This document shows positions 1 through 7,791 of a stretch of DNA of 42,693 nt, piece after piece. The stretch covers positions 1 through 42,693 of the forward strand of contig SSGX01000019.1 in NCBI GenBank assembly GCA_008017155.1, read 5' to 3'. This DNA is from Neisseriales bacterium (GTDB lineage: Bacteria > Pseudomonadota > Gammaproteobacteria > Burkholderiales > UBA11063). The notes under the pieces were generated by a model that saw only the letters and a program-made list of their open reading frames with translations, made no database searches and was not told the origin of the DNA. The number at the start of each line of letters is the position of its first letter. Within the stretch, counting starts at the first letter, position 1. The position numbers were made by a program, and so were the translations under genes.

Positions 1-141
1 CAAATAGGAGAATTTTTAACATCACAAAGGCACTTGCAGTACTGCGTAGCAAAATATCAAAAATTATGTAGAGATGCCCGGAAAAGTAAAAATGTTCTAA
101 TGTTAAATATTTTAGTTTTAGCGTTAATAATACAAGATTAA
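1..141 (+). CDS. 3' end of an unrecognised gene (partial)
   Basis: An open frame runs from the first base of the window to a TAA at 139-141 (46 codons). The visible C-terminus begins QIGEFLTSQRHLQYC, is rich in Lys and Arg in the middle, and ends in a hydrophobic stretch (LNILVLALIIQD). I do not recognise the family. It may be the tail of a gene that starts outside the window, or a chance open frame, since 46 codons without a stop is only mildly unusual at this base composition. Two weak hairpins follow, at 163-185 and 235-259. Confidence 0.35.
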   Translation, partial: QIGEFLTSQRHLQYCVAKYQKLCRDARKSKNVLMLNILVLALIIQD

Positions 142-523
142 AATGTTGACTATAATTAATCGTTTCGATTTCTAGATAATCGAAATAATTATAAATCTCA
201 CTATTTAAATAAAGAGAAACCATATATATAAGTATCATTAGTTCTTTACGAACTGATGCTATTTTGGTTTCAAATTTATTTAACATTATATTTCTTTGCC
301 ACAAAACGATTAATTATTAACATCATGAACTTATCAAACTAGCTGATACTTAGTAGTTTTTAGATTTGATATTAAGGTTAAACCTTTAGTTTCGTTATTA
401 TAGCAATCGATAAATTTTATCAGTGATGAATTTTGGAAAGTACGAATAAGATAATAGAAATGACAAATCAACCCAGTATATTACTTGATCGATTTTTAAG
501 AAAAATAATCATTATTAATTAAA
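142..523. other. Gene-free region with two small hairpins
   Basis: I see no coding frame here. An 8-bp perfect stem (TTTCGATT/AATCGAAA) lies at 163-185. A second stem (CATTAGTTC/GAACTGATG, one G-U pair) at 236-258 is followed by CTATTTT and could be a weak plus-strand terminator for whatever ends at 141. The rest is plain A+T-rich sequence. Confidence 0.4.
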
Positions 524-1423
524 TTAACAACGTTCCTGCATACATTCATGAATAAAATCTATGAATAATTGGGTCTCTTGAGAAAGTTTTTTCTTAGTAA
601 CCACATAAAAATCCATCTCACATACATACCAATCTGGTAATACAGGTATTATCAAACCACTACGTAATTCCTCATGAATCAGTGCATCATATGCGCCAAA
701 TAAGAAATCACCACGTAAGCCAACTTGAAGAGAATGATAGTACTGGCTCATATTGAATTGATTATTAGTAAGATCCAGAAGATATTCTTCATTTGTATTT
801 CGGTGTTTAAACCGAACATAGTCTAAGGGTTTAAAATCAGAACCCACTAATCCGATGATTTTATGGCTGGGAAGCTCATTAATTGTTTCTGGGACACCAT
901 TACGAGTTACATACTCTTGGCTACAATATAGCCTTACGTATTCATGACGCAGAAATCTATTCTCAAGATTTTCATCTCTAATATAGTCTACCGATAAAAC
1001 CAAATCTAATTGTGGGTCAAGCCAAGATCTAATAAATGGGTAAAGATTTAGATTTAATTTAATATTCGGATACCTGCTTAAAAATTTACCTATATGAGGA
1101 GAAATTAATCTTTCATAAATAAGTGTTCCGATTGCAACATTAATCGTTCCACTTACTTTTTGACTAATAGTATTATTTTGATAAACATTAATAATTTTAT
1201 TCACAAATAGTGGGATATGTTTACAGTTTTCATAAAGGTATCGTCCATAAGCTGAAAGCTCAAATTTCTGTGCAGTTCTAGTAACTAATTTATGTCCAAG
1301 CTCTTCCTCTAATTCTGAGATTCGTTTACTAATCGTTGAGGAGTGAATATTTATCTTCTCTGAACAGGCTTTTAAACTTTTAGCTTCACATAATTTTATG
1401 AATAATGCGATATTGTCTAACAT
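524..1423 (-). CDS. LysR-family transcriptional regulator, paralogue 1
   Basis: LysR-type regulator of 299 residues, the usual family length. The N-terminal winged helix-turn-helix occupies about residues 1-60 (core STISKRISELEEELG) and is followed by an effector-binding domain of the LysR substrate type. The ATG has a good ribosome site (AGAGGTG) just upstream. It is divergent from the paralogue at 1707, with 283 bp between the starts, and the two proteins are clearly close relatives: both begin MLDNIALFI, share CKHIPLFV, and end with a VLPDWY motif. LysR proteins usually repress their own gene and activate a neighbour when a small ligand binds. The ligand here is unknown, and the nearby chitinase lipoprotein gene is a possible target. 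Confidence 0.93.
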   Translation of the reverse strand: MLDNIALFIKLCEAKSLKACSEKINIHSSTISKRISELEEELGHKLVTRTAQKFELSAYGRYLYENCKHIPLFVNKIINVYQNNTISQKVSGTINVAIGTLIYERLISPHIGKFLSRYPNIKLNLNLYPFIRSWLDPQLDLVLSVDYIRDENLENRFLRHEYVRLYCSQEYVTRNGVPETINELPSHKIIGLVGSDFKPLDYVRFKHRNTNEEYLLDLTNNQFNMSQYYHSLQVGLRGDFLFGAYDALIHEELRSGLIIPVLPDWYVCEMDFYVVTKKKLSQETQLFIDFIHECMQERC

Positions 1424-1706
1424 AAAAACACCTCTAGTAGATATCTATAGATAGAAATCAAAATTATCTTTGATCATCTATTTTTAAACTATTTTGTGAG
1501 ATTTTTGAGCTAATAAATACATTTCTAGTCAAATACTCTTGCCTTATGTAAGCTTAGAGTACTTTACTAAGTAGGTTTAGCTATACATAAGTATATGTGA
1601 TGGGTAAATTTATAAATTAGTATTTTAGAAATGATAACATGATATTTAGAAATCATTATATAATCCTGAATGTTATCGCTTGATATAATTTTGAAAGTAG
1701 CCTTTT
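1424..1706. promoter_or_regulatory. Divergent promoter region between two LysR genes
   Basis: These 283 bp hold the promoters of both LysR paralogues. The notable element is the 36-bp repeat at 1624-1659, listed separately, about 48 bp before the start of the plus-strand gene. I cannot assign -35/-10 boxes with confidence in such A+T-rich DNA. Confidence 0.6.
1624..1659 (+). promoter_or_regulatory. 36-bp operator-like repeat, copy 1
   Basis: The word TTTAGAAAT occurs at 1624-1632 and again at 1645-1653, exactly 21 bp apart, about two helical turns. AATGAT inside the first half and ATCATT in the second also form an inverted repeat. The whole 36 bp recurs at 4540-4575 with only two differences, both in the spacer just before the second word. 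It sits 48-83 bp upstream of the LysR paralogue 2 start, where LysR-type regulators commonly bind. A binding site is inferred, not shown. Confidence 0.55.
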
Positions 1707-2618
1707 ATGCTGGATAATATTGCATTATTTATTAGACTATGTGAAACAAGAAGCATTAAAGCATGTTCTGAAGATACTCATATCCATGCTTCAACAATTA
1801 GTAAGCGTATCTCTGAGCTTGAAGATACGCTTGGGAAACGGCTACTAATAAGAACGTCCAAGCGCTTTGAGTTAACTGAATTTGGTGAGCATATTTATAA
1901 GTCTTGCAAACATATTCCCTTGTTTGTTGATAGCATTATTAATACTTATGAGAAAAAACATCTTGTTAAAAGTGCACCTACTACCATAAATGTTGCGCTT
2001 GGCTCAGTAATTTCAAATAAAATAATTTGTCCATATTTGCATAAATTTTTGGAGGCAAATCCGAATATTAAGTTAAATCTAAGCTTCTATCCATCGATTC
2101 AGTCTTGGTTAAATCCAGACTTAGATTTGATTTTAGCTATAAGTTATATAAAAGGCGATGATTTAGAAAATAGATTTGTCCGTCACGAATATATCAAATT
2201 ATATTGTAATAGTGAATATGCGCTACGTCACGGATTACCACAAAATACGGATGAGCTTTCACAGCGTAATATTATTGGTTTTGTTAATCCGGATTATACA
2301 TCTTTGGATTATGTAAAGCTTAGACATAAAAATACTAACGAAGAATATGTTTTAGACTTGACTGATAATCACCTAAATATAAGTAATAATATTCATACAG
2401 TTCAGGTTGGCTTAAATGCAGACTATATCTTTGCAGCATATGAGTCACTAGTTAAGGATGAATTGGATGATGGAACATTCTTGGCTGTTTTGCCGGATTG
2501 GTACACTTATGAATTGGATTTTTATCTAGTTTCAAAGAAGAAAACTTCTCAAGAAGTACAATTGTTTATTGATTTTATCTATGATTGTATGCGTAATACT
2601 TCATACAAAGATAACTAA
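1707..2618 (+). CDS. LysR-family transcriptional regulator, paralogue 2
   Basis: LysR-type regulator of 303 residues with an N-terminal helix-turn-helix (core STISKRISELEDTLG, about residues 30-44) and a C-terminal effector domain ending in VLPDWYTYELDFYLVSKKK. It is closely similar over its full length to the product at 524-1423 and more distantly to the one at 26790-27689. The start ATG is preceded by only a weak ribosome site (GAAAG). A 36-bp direct/inverted repeat upstream is a candidate autoregulatory site. It is convergent with the chitinase gene and shares a bidirectional terminator with it. A role in controlling chitin use is plausible from position alone. Confidence 0.93.
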   Translation: MLDNIALFIRLCETRSIKACSEDTHIHASTISKRISELEDTLGKRLLIRTSKRFELTEFGEHIYKSCKHIPLFVDSIINTYEKKHLVKSAPTTINVALGSVISNKIICPYLHKFLEANPNIKLNLSFYPSIQSWLNPDLDLILAISYIKGDDLENRFVRHEYIKLYCNSEYALRHGLPQNTDELSQRNIIGFVNPDYTSLDYVKLRHKNTNEEYVLDLTDNHLNISNNIHTVQVGLNADYIFAAYESLVKDELDDGTFLAVLPDWYTYELDFYLVSKKKTSQEVQLFIDFIYDCMRNTSYKDN

Positions 2619-2646
2619 AAAGCCGCTGAATAATCAGCGGCTTTTT
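2617..2646. terminator. Bidirectional Rho-independent terminator
   Basis: A perfect stem AAAAAGCCGCTGA/TCAGCGGCTTTTT lies right after the LysR stop codon and 26 bp from the chitinase stop. The A-run on one side and T-run on the other let it work for both converging genes. Confidence 0.9.
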
Positions 2647-2671
2647 AGCTTTATTTAATAAGAGGTTTTGA

Positions 2672-4324
2672 TTAAAGTCCAGAGGCAAAGGCATTCAAAT
2701 ATTGTAGTGGTGATGTTTGAACAGGTATCCCATTTACTGAACTACTACATGTGGTAGTTGCATATTCATTTACACATGAAGAGTCTCTATCAAATGACCA
2801 GTAATGTACACCAGCAATACCATTTGCTTTTGACCATGCAGCAATATTTGTTGCATCACTAAGACTAACAATATCTTCCTTAGTATCATTAACACCGATC
2901 ATAGGAGTAAGTTCGATTCTACTATATGGGATACCATAAGTTTTACTTACATTGATTGCAGCTTGCTGTGCTGATTTATTCATATCACAGTTAGTTCCTG
3001 CTGCATTCATCACACAAACAGCAGAAGAGTTACCGTAATCCATTACCATCAGATTCACATAAAAATCAATGCCTGCTGCTTTAGCTTCTTTTACTACTGT
3101 ATCACCTAGTATATTAAGGCTTGAACCATTGGTTGAACCAACTGTTGCTAAAGTAAAGCTAATTCTTAATCCAGGATTTTCACGTTGAGCATAAGCAATC
3201 ATATTTATCAAGCTTTGTAAAGCAGCACCACTTGGTCCACCTTCAATATCAAAATCAAGACCAGCAAAACCTGCCGATTTATAACGATTAACAAATTTAG
3301 CCATACCTGACTCAGTTGAACAGGTAAATACTCCTCCTGCACCACCAGTTGAGACAATATATTTTAGACCTTTAGCATTAAATGCATTCATATTTGCTGT
3401 AGCAAATGTTGCTGCATCCATACCACCCCAATTTTCCGAACCACATTCACCTGTTGCAAATGCCCATGATACAGCGCCCATTCCTGTAGTAGATACTACA
3501 TCAGTTAAGGGAGTAGGCTCAGCTGCTGAATTATTTAATACTTTTGTTGACATAACCATAGTGTTCCAGTTCGCATTTATGCCTACATCTTTATACGCAC
3601 TAAAGAATACTGAGCCAGTTGGCGTCGGCGCTGGTGTAGGAGTTGGTGTTGGTACTGGCGTAGGCGTAGGTACCGGAGTTGGTGCTGGCGTAGGGCTAGG
3701 AGTTGGCGTCGGAGTTGGCGTAGAAGCTAATTTCCATGCCTGATCCCAGTATAAGCCTGTCCCCGGAGCATATGCCCATGCACCGCTATCACTATTACAC
3801 CAAGATGCAACTGTTGCAGAAAGACATTGATATAATTTACCATCTGTGCCATATACGTAAGCCTCACCAGTATAACTACCTCTTTGATCCGGATAAGTTG
3901 GATAATCTCCAGGAGTAGGAGTCGGTGTTGGTGTAGGGGTAGGTACCGGAGTAGGGGTTGGCACCGGAGTAGGGGTTGGTGCAGGCGTCGGCGTAGGTGT
4001 TGGAGTTCCACACTGTCCAATTTGAGTCCACGGTTGACCACTGCCAGCTGCTCCACTACTTGTAGCTGGATTATTACCCTGAGTCCACCAATTATTTTTA
4101 TACTCATAGCCATTATATACAACTAATGTTCCTGCATTTGCATATGGAGTCGCACTATCCCATGTTGGTACACCACTACAAATATCAGTTGAACGACCAG
4201 TTAAGTTTGCCGTAGAGGCATTATTTGATGCTGTACCAGATGATACTGCTCCACTATTACATCCTAATAGGATTGAAGAAACTAGTGCTGATAATAATAT
4301 GCCTTTATTTTGTATTTTATTCAT
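2672..4324 (-). CDS. GH18 chitinase, lipoprotein with two chitin-binding-like modules
   Basis: Predicted lipid-anchored chitinase that cleaves beta-1,4 linkages in chitin. A lipoprotein signal ends at Cys22 ([10 protein letters not shown]). A CBM5/12-like module follows at about 50-105 ([28 protein letters not shown]), then a Pro-Thr linker, a second aromatic-rich module at about 143-203 ([19 protein letters not shown]), a second Pro-Thr linker, and a GH18 barrel from about 240 to the end. The GH18 signature GLDFDIEGG places the catalytic Glu near residue 360, and VMDYG near 430 supplies the usual substrate-assisting Met-Asp-Tyr. The ATG has a strong ribosome site (AAGGGG). The lipid anchor is less usual than free secretion and suggests the enzyme stays on the cell. 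The neighbouring LysR genes may regulate it. Confidence 0.92.
   Translation of the reverse strand: MNKIQNKGILLSALVSSILLGCNSGAVSSGTASNNASTANLTGRSTDICSGVPTWDSATPYANAGTLVVYNGYEYKNNWWTQGNNPATSSGAAGSGQPWTQIGQCGTPTPTPTPAPTPTPVPTPTPVPTPTPTPTPTPGDYPTYPDQRGSYTGEAYVYGTDGKLYQCLSATVASWCNSDSGAWAYAPGTGLYWDQAWKLASTPTPTPTPSPTPAPTPVPTPTPVPTPTPTPAPTPTGSVFFSAYKDVGINANWNTMVMSTKVLNNSAAEPTPLTDVVSTTGMGAVSWAFATGECGSENWGGMDAATFATANMNAFNAKGLKYIVSTGGAGGVFTCSTESGMAKFVNRYKSAGFAGLDFDIEGGPSGAALQSLINMIAYAQRENPGLRISFTLATVGSTNGSSLNILGDTVVKEAKAAGIDFYVNLMVMDYGNSSAVCVMNAAGTNCDMNKSAQQAAINVSKTYGIPYSRIELTPMIGVNDTKEDIVSLSDATNIAAWSKANGIAGVHYWSFDRDSSCVNEYATTTCSSSVNGIPVQTSPLQYLNAFASGL
3621..3722. repeat. Degenerate GGNGTN repeat coding a Pro-Thr linker
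   Basis: Short tandem hexamer-like DNA repeat, G+C-richer than its surroundings, encoding the linker between the second carbohydrate-binding-like module and the GH18 domain of the chitinase. Open frames on the other strand here are mirror images of the repeat and are not genes. Confidence 0.85.
3912..4007. repeat. Degenerate GGNGTN repeat coding a Pro-Thr linker
   Basis: Second copy of the same kind of repeat, coding the linker between the two carbohydrate-binding-like modules of the chitinase. The two stretches are similar enough to permit recombination or slippage that changes linker length. Confidence 0.85.
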
Positions 4325-4539
4325 TATCTTACCCCTTAGGTTGATTAAAATTTAATTTTTTTGATGTAGAGATTGTATATTATTCACTTATGCTTACACA
4401 AGGCTGTATAACTGTTATGCAAAAATGTATAACTGGGTTACAAAAATATAAATAGGGCTGGTTTAGCCATACTTACTAAGAACTTAATTCACTACCTATG
4501 CATTAGTATAAAAGATGGTAAGCTATGAAAAATTGGTGA

Positions 4540-4575
4540 TTTAGAAATGATAACATGAATTTTAGAAATCATTAT
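4540..4575 (+). promoter_or_regulatory. 36-bp operator-like repeat, copy 2
   Basis: Matches 34 of 36 positions with 1624-1659. TTTAGAAAT occurs at 4540-4548 and 4561-4569, again exactly 21 bp apart. Only the two spacer bases before the second word differ (TA in copy 1, AT here). It lies 216 bp upstream of the chitinase start and 264 bp upstream of the cytochrome start, so it could serve either, or be a leftover of a duplicated LysR promoter. Confidence 0.5.
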
Positions 4576-4700
4576 GTAGGTTAGCTGGTTATTTTGATTT
4601 TGTGGTTTTATAAGTAGCCTTTATATCAGAAAATATTATGTATCTTTAGAAAATTAAACATCTTAGCCATTATAAATAGTATCCTTTATGTGTTATTTTG
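4576..4700 (+). pseudogene. Possible decayed 5' end of a LysR gene
   Basis: After the 36-bp repeat, GTAGCCTTTATATCAGAAAA and the following AATATT align with GTAGCCTTTTATGCTGGATA and AATATT at the start of LysR paralogue 2. The start codon is lost and the resemblance fades after about 25 codons. It is most simply a remnant of a duplication. A chance match in A+T-rich DNA cannot be excluded for the coding part. Confidence 0.35.
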
Positions 4701-4838
4701 TATTTTTTTTAACATTGTAATATACAGTATTAATTTATGATTTCTGATTTTCATGTTATAAATTACAAATTTCTTACTCATGATTCCTCTTTGTAGGTTA
4801 TATTATCAACTGGTTTAAAATTATTAAAGGTGATAATC

Positions 4839-5372
4839 ATGGAACAAAATTATATCAGCTATGGTAAGTTTGCAAAATTCTTGCATTGGACTATGGCAAC
4901 ACTTATTCTGTTAAACTACTTTCTTGGTCTAACCCTAGATAAGACAAGTTTATATAATTTTCATAAACAGACTGGCTTAACAATTCTACTCTTACTTATA
5001 ATTCGAGTAGTATGGAGATTGACTAGCCGATATCCAGAATCGGTTAAATCTTTATCTAAGTTGGAACAGTTTGCTGCAAAAATGGGGCATTTAGGATTAT
5101 ATGGATTTATGTTAGCTATTCCGATATCAGGGATTCTTATGGTTGATTCGTATGGCTATGAGTTAAAATTTTGGGGACTCTTTACATTACCTTCAATAAT
5201 AAGTGCACAATCAGCGTCAGCTAGTGAAGTCTTTTCTAAAATTCATGAGATATTGGCTAATGCTATGATTGCATTAGTTGCAGCTCATGTTTTGGCAGCA
5301 TTAAAACATCATATCTTTGATAAGAATGAAGTATTGTTGAGAATGATTCCATTTGGTGGCAAGAAAAAATAA
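4839..5372 (+). CDS. Cytochrome b561-type membrane protein
   Basis: Four-helix di-haem b-type cytochrome of the bacterial b561 (CybB/YodB-like) family, expected in the inner membrane passing electrons from quinol or to a periplasmic acceptor. It has 177 residues counted from the ATG at 4839, which has AAAGGTG 5 bases upstream. A GTG three codons earlier overlaps that ribosome site and is unlikely. Candidate haem ligands are the His of FLHWTM in helix 1, FHKQTGL at helix 2, MGHLGLYGF at helix 3, and AAHVLAALKHH in helix 4. It stands alone and is followed by its own terminator. The partner and exact role are unknown. Confidence 0.88.
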   Translation: MEQNYISYGKFAKFLHWTMATLILLNYFLGLTLDKTSLYNFHKQTGLTILLLLIIRVVWRLTSRYPESVKSLSKLEQFAAKMGHLGLYGFMLAIPISGILMVDSYGYELKFWGLFTLPSIISAQSASASEVFSKIHEILANAMIALVAAHVLAALKHHIFDKNEVLLRMIPFGGKKK

Positions 5373-5403
5373 ATATAAATTACTAGAATTCTAAATCTTT
5401 ATT

Positions 5404-5438
5404 AATAAAAGGGCTGATTATAATTTTGCCCTTTTATT
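5404..5438 (+). terminator. Rho-independent terminator of the cytochrome b561 gene
   Basis: Perfect 11-bp stem AATAAAAGGGC/GCCCTTTTATT, 32 bp after the stop codon. The T-run of the right arm completes the signal. Confidence 0.85.
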
Positions 5439-5439
5439 A

Positions 5440-5585
5440 TTCATATGGGGTGAATTATCTGATAGTCGAAAAATTGGAATAGCTTATGCAGATTTAGAAC
5501 AGTTTCTTGGTTTGTAAATGAGATTATAATGTTTATTCGCACAAATGAATATTATAAACAGGCGGATAAAGAGAATGCTAATTAA
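5440..5585 (+). pseudogene. Gene relic, possibly NAD synthetase 3' end
   Basis: Two short frames in different phases carry protein-like sequence. The first (to TAA at 5515-5517) ends SDSRKIGIAYADLEQFLGL. The second (to TAA at 5583-5585) reads IRTNEYYKQADKENAN. From memory these resemble, in order, the TDEDELGFxYDELD region and the NEYKRRQ region of NAD synthetases. There is no start, and a frameshift separates them. The identity is a guess, but degraded coding DNA is a reasonable reading. Confidence 0.25.
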
Positions 5586-5834
5586 ACCTTTAGAACAAGT
5601 AAGTACCAGTTGTATTGAATCAGATAGAGCATGTCATTGTTAGGTAAAATGGTGGTAACGTTACCAGATGCTTCAGCAGGTTTATGATTTTGTCCAAAAG
5701 CATAAAGAATAGGAAAGCTGTCTAGCTGGAGGTCTAAAAAACCAATTCAACAGGTATTTATCTGGAAAGAGTATCTTAGTAAAAATATTGATAGTATATA
5801 TTAGAAAAAATAATAACACACGAGTATGGGAAAT
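5586..5834. other. Gene-free stretch, possibly more decayed coding DNA
   Basis: Nothing definite. Short frames such as QMLQQVYDFVQKHKE are interrupted by stops. There is no clear terminator hairpin for the tRNA that ends at 5835, although a T-rich run lies at about 5802-5815 on the minus strand. Confidence 0.3.
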
Positions 5835-5911
<77 letters not shown>

Positions 5912-5926
5912 ATTGATAAGGTAGGT

Positions 5927-5956
5927 ATTATCACACATCAAACATAGCGTTGTCAA
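5927..5956 (-). promoter_or_regulatory. Sigma70 promoter of the initiator tRNA
   Basis: On the minus strand a consensus -35 TTGACA (5951-5956) and -10 GATAAT (5927-5932) are separated by 18 bp. This puts the transcript start about 10 bases before the tRNA 5' end. Confidence 0.85.
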
Positions 5957-6030
5957 GGCTTTTTATCAAATTAACAATCAACAATATGGCTTAAATAGAT
6001 TATTCTTTTAAATTTCAGATAGTTAATAGG

Positions 6031-6597
6031 TTAAAGTAAAGAGCAGTTATTTTCATTGATGCGATAGGTCTTACCACAAGACTCACAACAAGCAACTTCA
6101 GCTGTAGCAACTAATTTTACACCACAGCTGCAAACCCAGCCAATTTGCCTAGCAGGAACACCAACCATCATGGCATAAGGCTTTATGTCTTTATTAATAA
6201 CCGACCCCGCGCCAATAAATGCATATTCACCAATTGTTACACCACAAACAACTGTGGCATTGGCCCCAATTGTTGCGCCTCTCTTCACTAGTGTTTTACG
6301 GTACTCATGCTTCCTGATTATATGGCTTCGGGGATTATATACGTTGGTAAAAACCATCGATGGTCCACAAAAGACATCATCTTCGAGATAAACGGCATCA
6401 TAAACTGATACATTATTCTGAATTTTTACATTATTGCCGATAATTACATCATTACCGATAAAAACATTCTGTCCAAGAGAACATTTTTCCCCTATTACCG
6501 CTCCGCCACAGACATGGCTAAAATGCCAGACCTTGGTATCATTACCAATTGTTGCACCTTCGTCAATAATAGATGATGAGTGTACCGTATAGTTCAT
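6031..6597 (-). CDS. WbpD/WlbB-like left-handed beta-helix N-acetyltransferase
   Basis: Hexapeptide-repeat acyltransferase of 188 residues. The repeats ([35 protein letters not shown]) run through about residue 155 and match the WbpD/WlbB group, which uses acetyl-CoA to acetylate the 3-amino group of a UDP-2-acetamido-3-amino-uronic acid during O-antigen synthesis. His near residue 25 (WHFSH) is the expected catalytic region. A C-terminal CxC...CxxC zinc-ribbon-like tail (VCSCG, CESCG) is present, as in many homologues. Start ATG with AAGGA. It is the last gene of a four-gene run, 8 bases after the preceding stop. The partner dehydrogenase and aminotransferase genes are not in this window. 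Confidence 0.88.
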   Translation of the reverse strand: MNYTVHSSSIIDEGATIGNDTKVWHFSHVCGGAVIGEKCSLGQNVFIGNDVIIGNNVKIQNNVSVYDAVYLEDDVFCGPSMVFTNVYNPRSHIIRKHEYRKTLVKRGATIGANATVVCGVTIGEYAFIGAGSVINKDIKPYAMMVGVPARQIGWVCSCGVKLVATAEVACCESCGKTYRINENNCSLL

Positions 6598-6605
6598 ATT
6601 TTTCC

Positions 6606-7775
6606 TTATGCGAAATAATAGCTATTACTTAGCCAATAAAACCAGCAGATGACTGACATGATAGTCAGGAGTATAATAGTAAAGACTGAAGCTAATAATG
6701 AATTGTTTTTAAATAGTCTTGAAAGCAGAATTAACCCTAAATAGAAGGTAAATATTGCAGTATCAAAGCGGAATGCATTCCACATATTGCCAGAAATAAG
6801 CCCGGGCAAAATACAGCATAAATTAAAGATAGCTTCGTTATAAAATTTGAAGTAGATTAAACTACCTGTAATTATTACAAGACTAAAAATGAAAATCCCA
6901 CGGTCATAGATATGTGAGGTATTTGTCATGACAGAGTATATCTGGCTAAATAGTTGGTCATCCCAGACTAAACCTGGACGTGCCCAGTCTTTTATTTGAC
7001 TTTGGATTTCAAGAAACCCGAAGGGATGTCCAGTGTGGATTTGCATATAAGTAACAAATAAAATTAGCCCACCAAGCGAAGCAATTGCATATGGAATTAT
7101 TTTGGCTGGTTGAACTTTGTCTTTAAAATATAATTGATAGATTAGGGGAATAATAAAGAATGCACCTACCATCCGTGTTGCAGACAATAGTCCTGCACAT
7201 ACTATACAAAATATATATTGCTTACGATATAAGAAGTAAAAGCTCAATAAAGATAGTAATAGGAATGAATTCTCTGTTAATCCAGAACAAAAGTAAATGT
7301 TAGCAGGACTTATAGCTAGCATTATGACTACAAATAGTGCCGACTCATGATTTGTTTTTATTTCAATAAGGTATAAATAGAAAACAATTAGCGCACCGAA
7401 GAAAATAATCTGATTCGCAATTAGACCCATCAGCGGGATTGGCAAAGTACCATTAAGTGAAATAATTTTTAATACAATTGGCCAAAGTGGGAAAAATGGC
7501 CAGTTAACTGCTTCACCATTGAAACTTGTAGCGTATCCGTGTTCAACAACACTTTGATACCAGCCACTATCCCAACGCCAGAAGTTTCCTATAAAATCAT
7601 TGTTGTTATGAATTAAATTATTAATTGCTGAATACTCAAACCAGATAGCAACTCTAGAAAGTAAGTAAATAACTAGAGTTATTTTTATGATGGCAATTAA
7701 ATCAACGTTATTTTTTTCACCTGTACTATCTATGATATTTAGGTTTTTTGGGGTATCTAGTTTTTTATGTTTCAT
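6606..7775 (-). CDS. Polytopic mannosyltransferase-like protein (PIG-V-like GT-C)
   Basis: Integral membrane protein of 389 residues with about ten hydrophobic segments. The N-terminal region has the features of GT-C glycosyltransferases of the PIG-V type: an acidic loop after the first helix ([17 protein letters not shown], about residues 65-81) and the aromatic-proline motif WPFFPLWP. Such enzymes move a sugar from a polyprenyl-phosphate donor onto an acceptor on the outer face of the inner membrane. It lies 16 bases after the preceding gene and 8 before the acetyltransferase gene, so the three are probably co-transcribed. The acceptor is unknown. Confidence 0.7.
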   Translation of the reverse strand: MKHKKLDTPKNLNIIDSTGEKNNVDLIAIIKITLVIYLLSRVAIWFEYSAINNLIHNNNDFIGNFWRWDSGWYQSVVEHGYATSFNGEAVNWPFFPLWPIVLKIISLNGTLPIPLMGLIANQIIFFGALIVFYLYLIEIKTNHESALFVVIMLAISPANIYFCSGLTENSFLLLSLLSFYFLYRKQYIFCIVCAGLLSATRMVGAFFIIPLIYQLYFKDKVQPAKIIPYAIASLGGLILFVTYMQIHTGHPFGFLEIQSQIKDWARPGLVWDDQLFSQIYSVMTNTSHIYDRGIFIFSLVIITGSLIYFKFYNEAIFNLCCILPGLISGNMWNAFRFDTAIFTFYLGLILLSRLFKNNSLLASVFTIILLTIMSVICWFYWLSNSYYFA

Positions 7776-7791
7776 GAGGTAGCCTTTTTAA

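Larger units (their letters stand above)
4325..4838. promoter_or_regulatory. Divergent region between chitinase and cytochrome b561, with LysR-gene relic
   Basis: These 514 bp contain the promoters of both flanking genes, copy 2 of the 36-bp element, and sequence beyond it that still resembles the upstream and first codons of LysR paralogue 2. Shared words include GGTTTAGC followed by ATAC, GATGG, GTAGCCTTT and AATATT, in the same order. Much of the region therefore looks like a decayed duplicate of the LysR control region. Confidence 0.5.

Noticed and set aside
1450-1500. A third copy of the 36-bp operator upstream of LysR paralogue 1
   Set aside because: Only short words such as TAGAAAT match. 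The 21-bp direct repeat is missing on both strands.
3621-4007. Short tandem repeats that might suggest a CRISPR array
   Set aside because: There are no spacers of constant length. The units are degenerate hexamers coding Pro-Thr linkers within one reading frame.
3561-4126. Plus-strand open frames rich in Val-Gly or Arg-Ser inside the chitinase gene
   Set aside because: They are antisense readings of the Pro-Thr linker repeats. They have no ribosome site and no family likeness.
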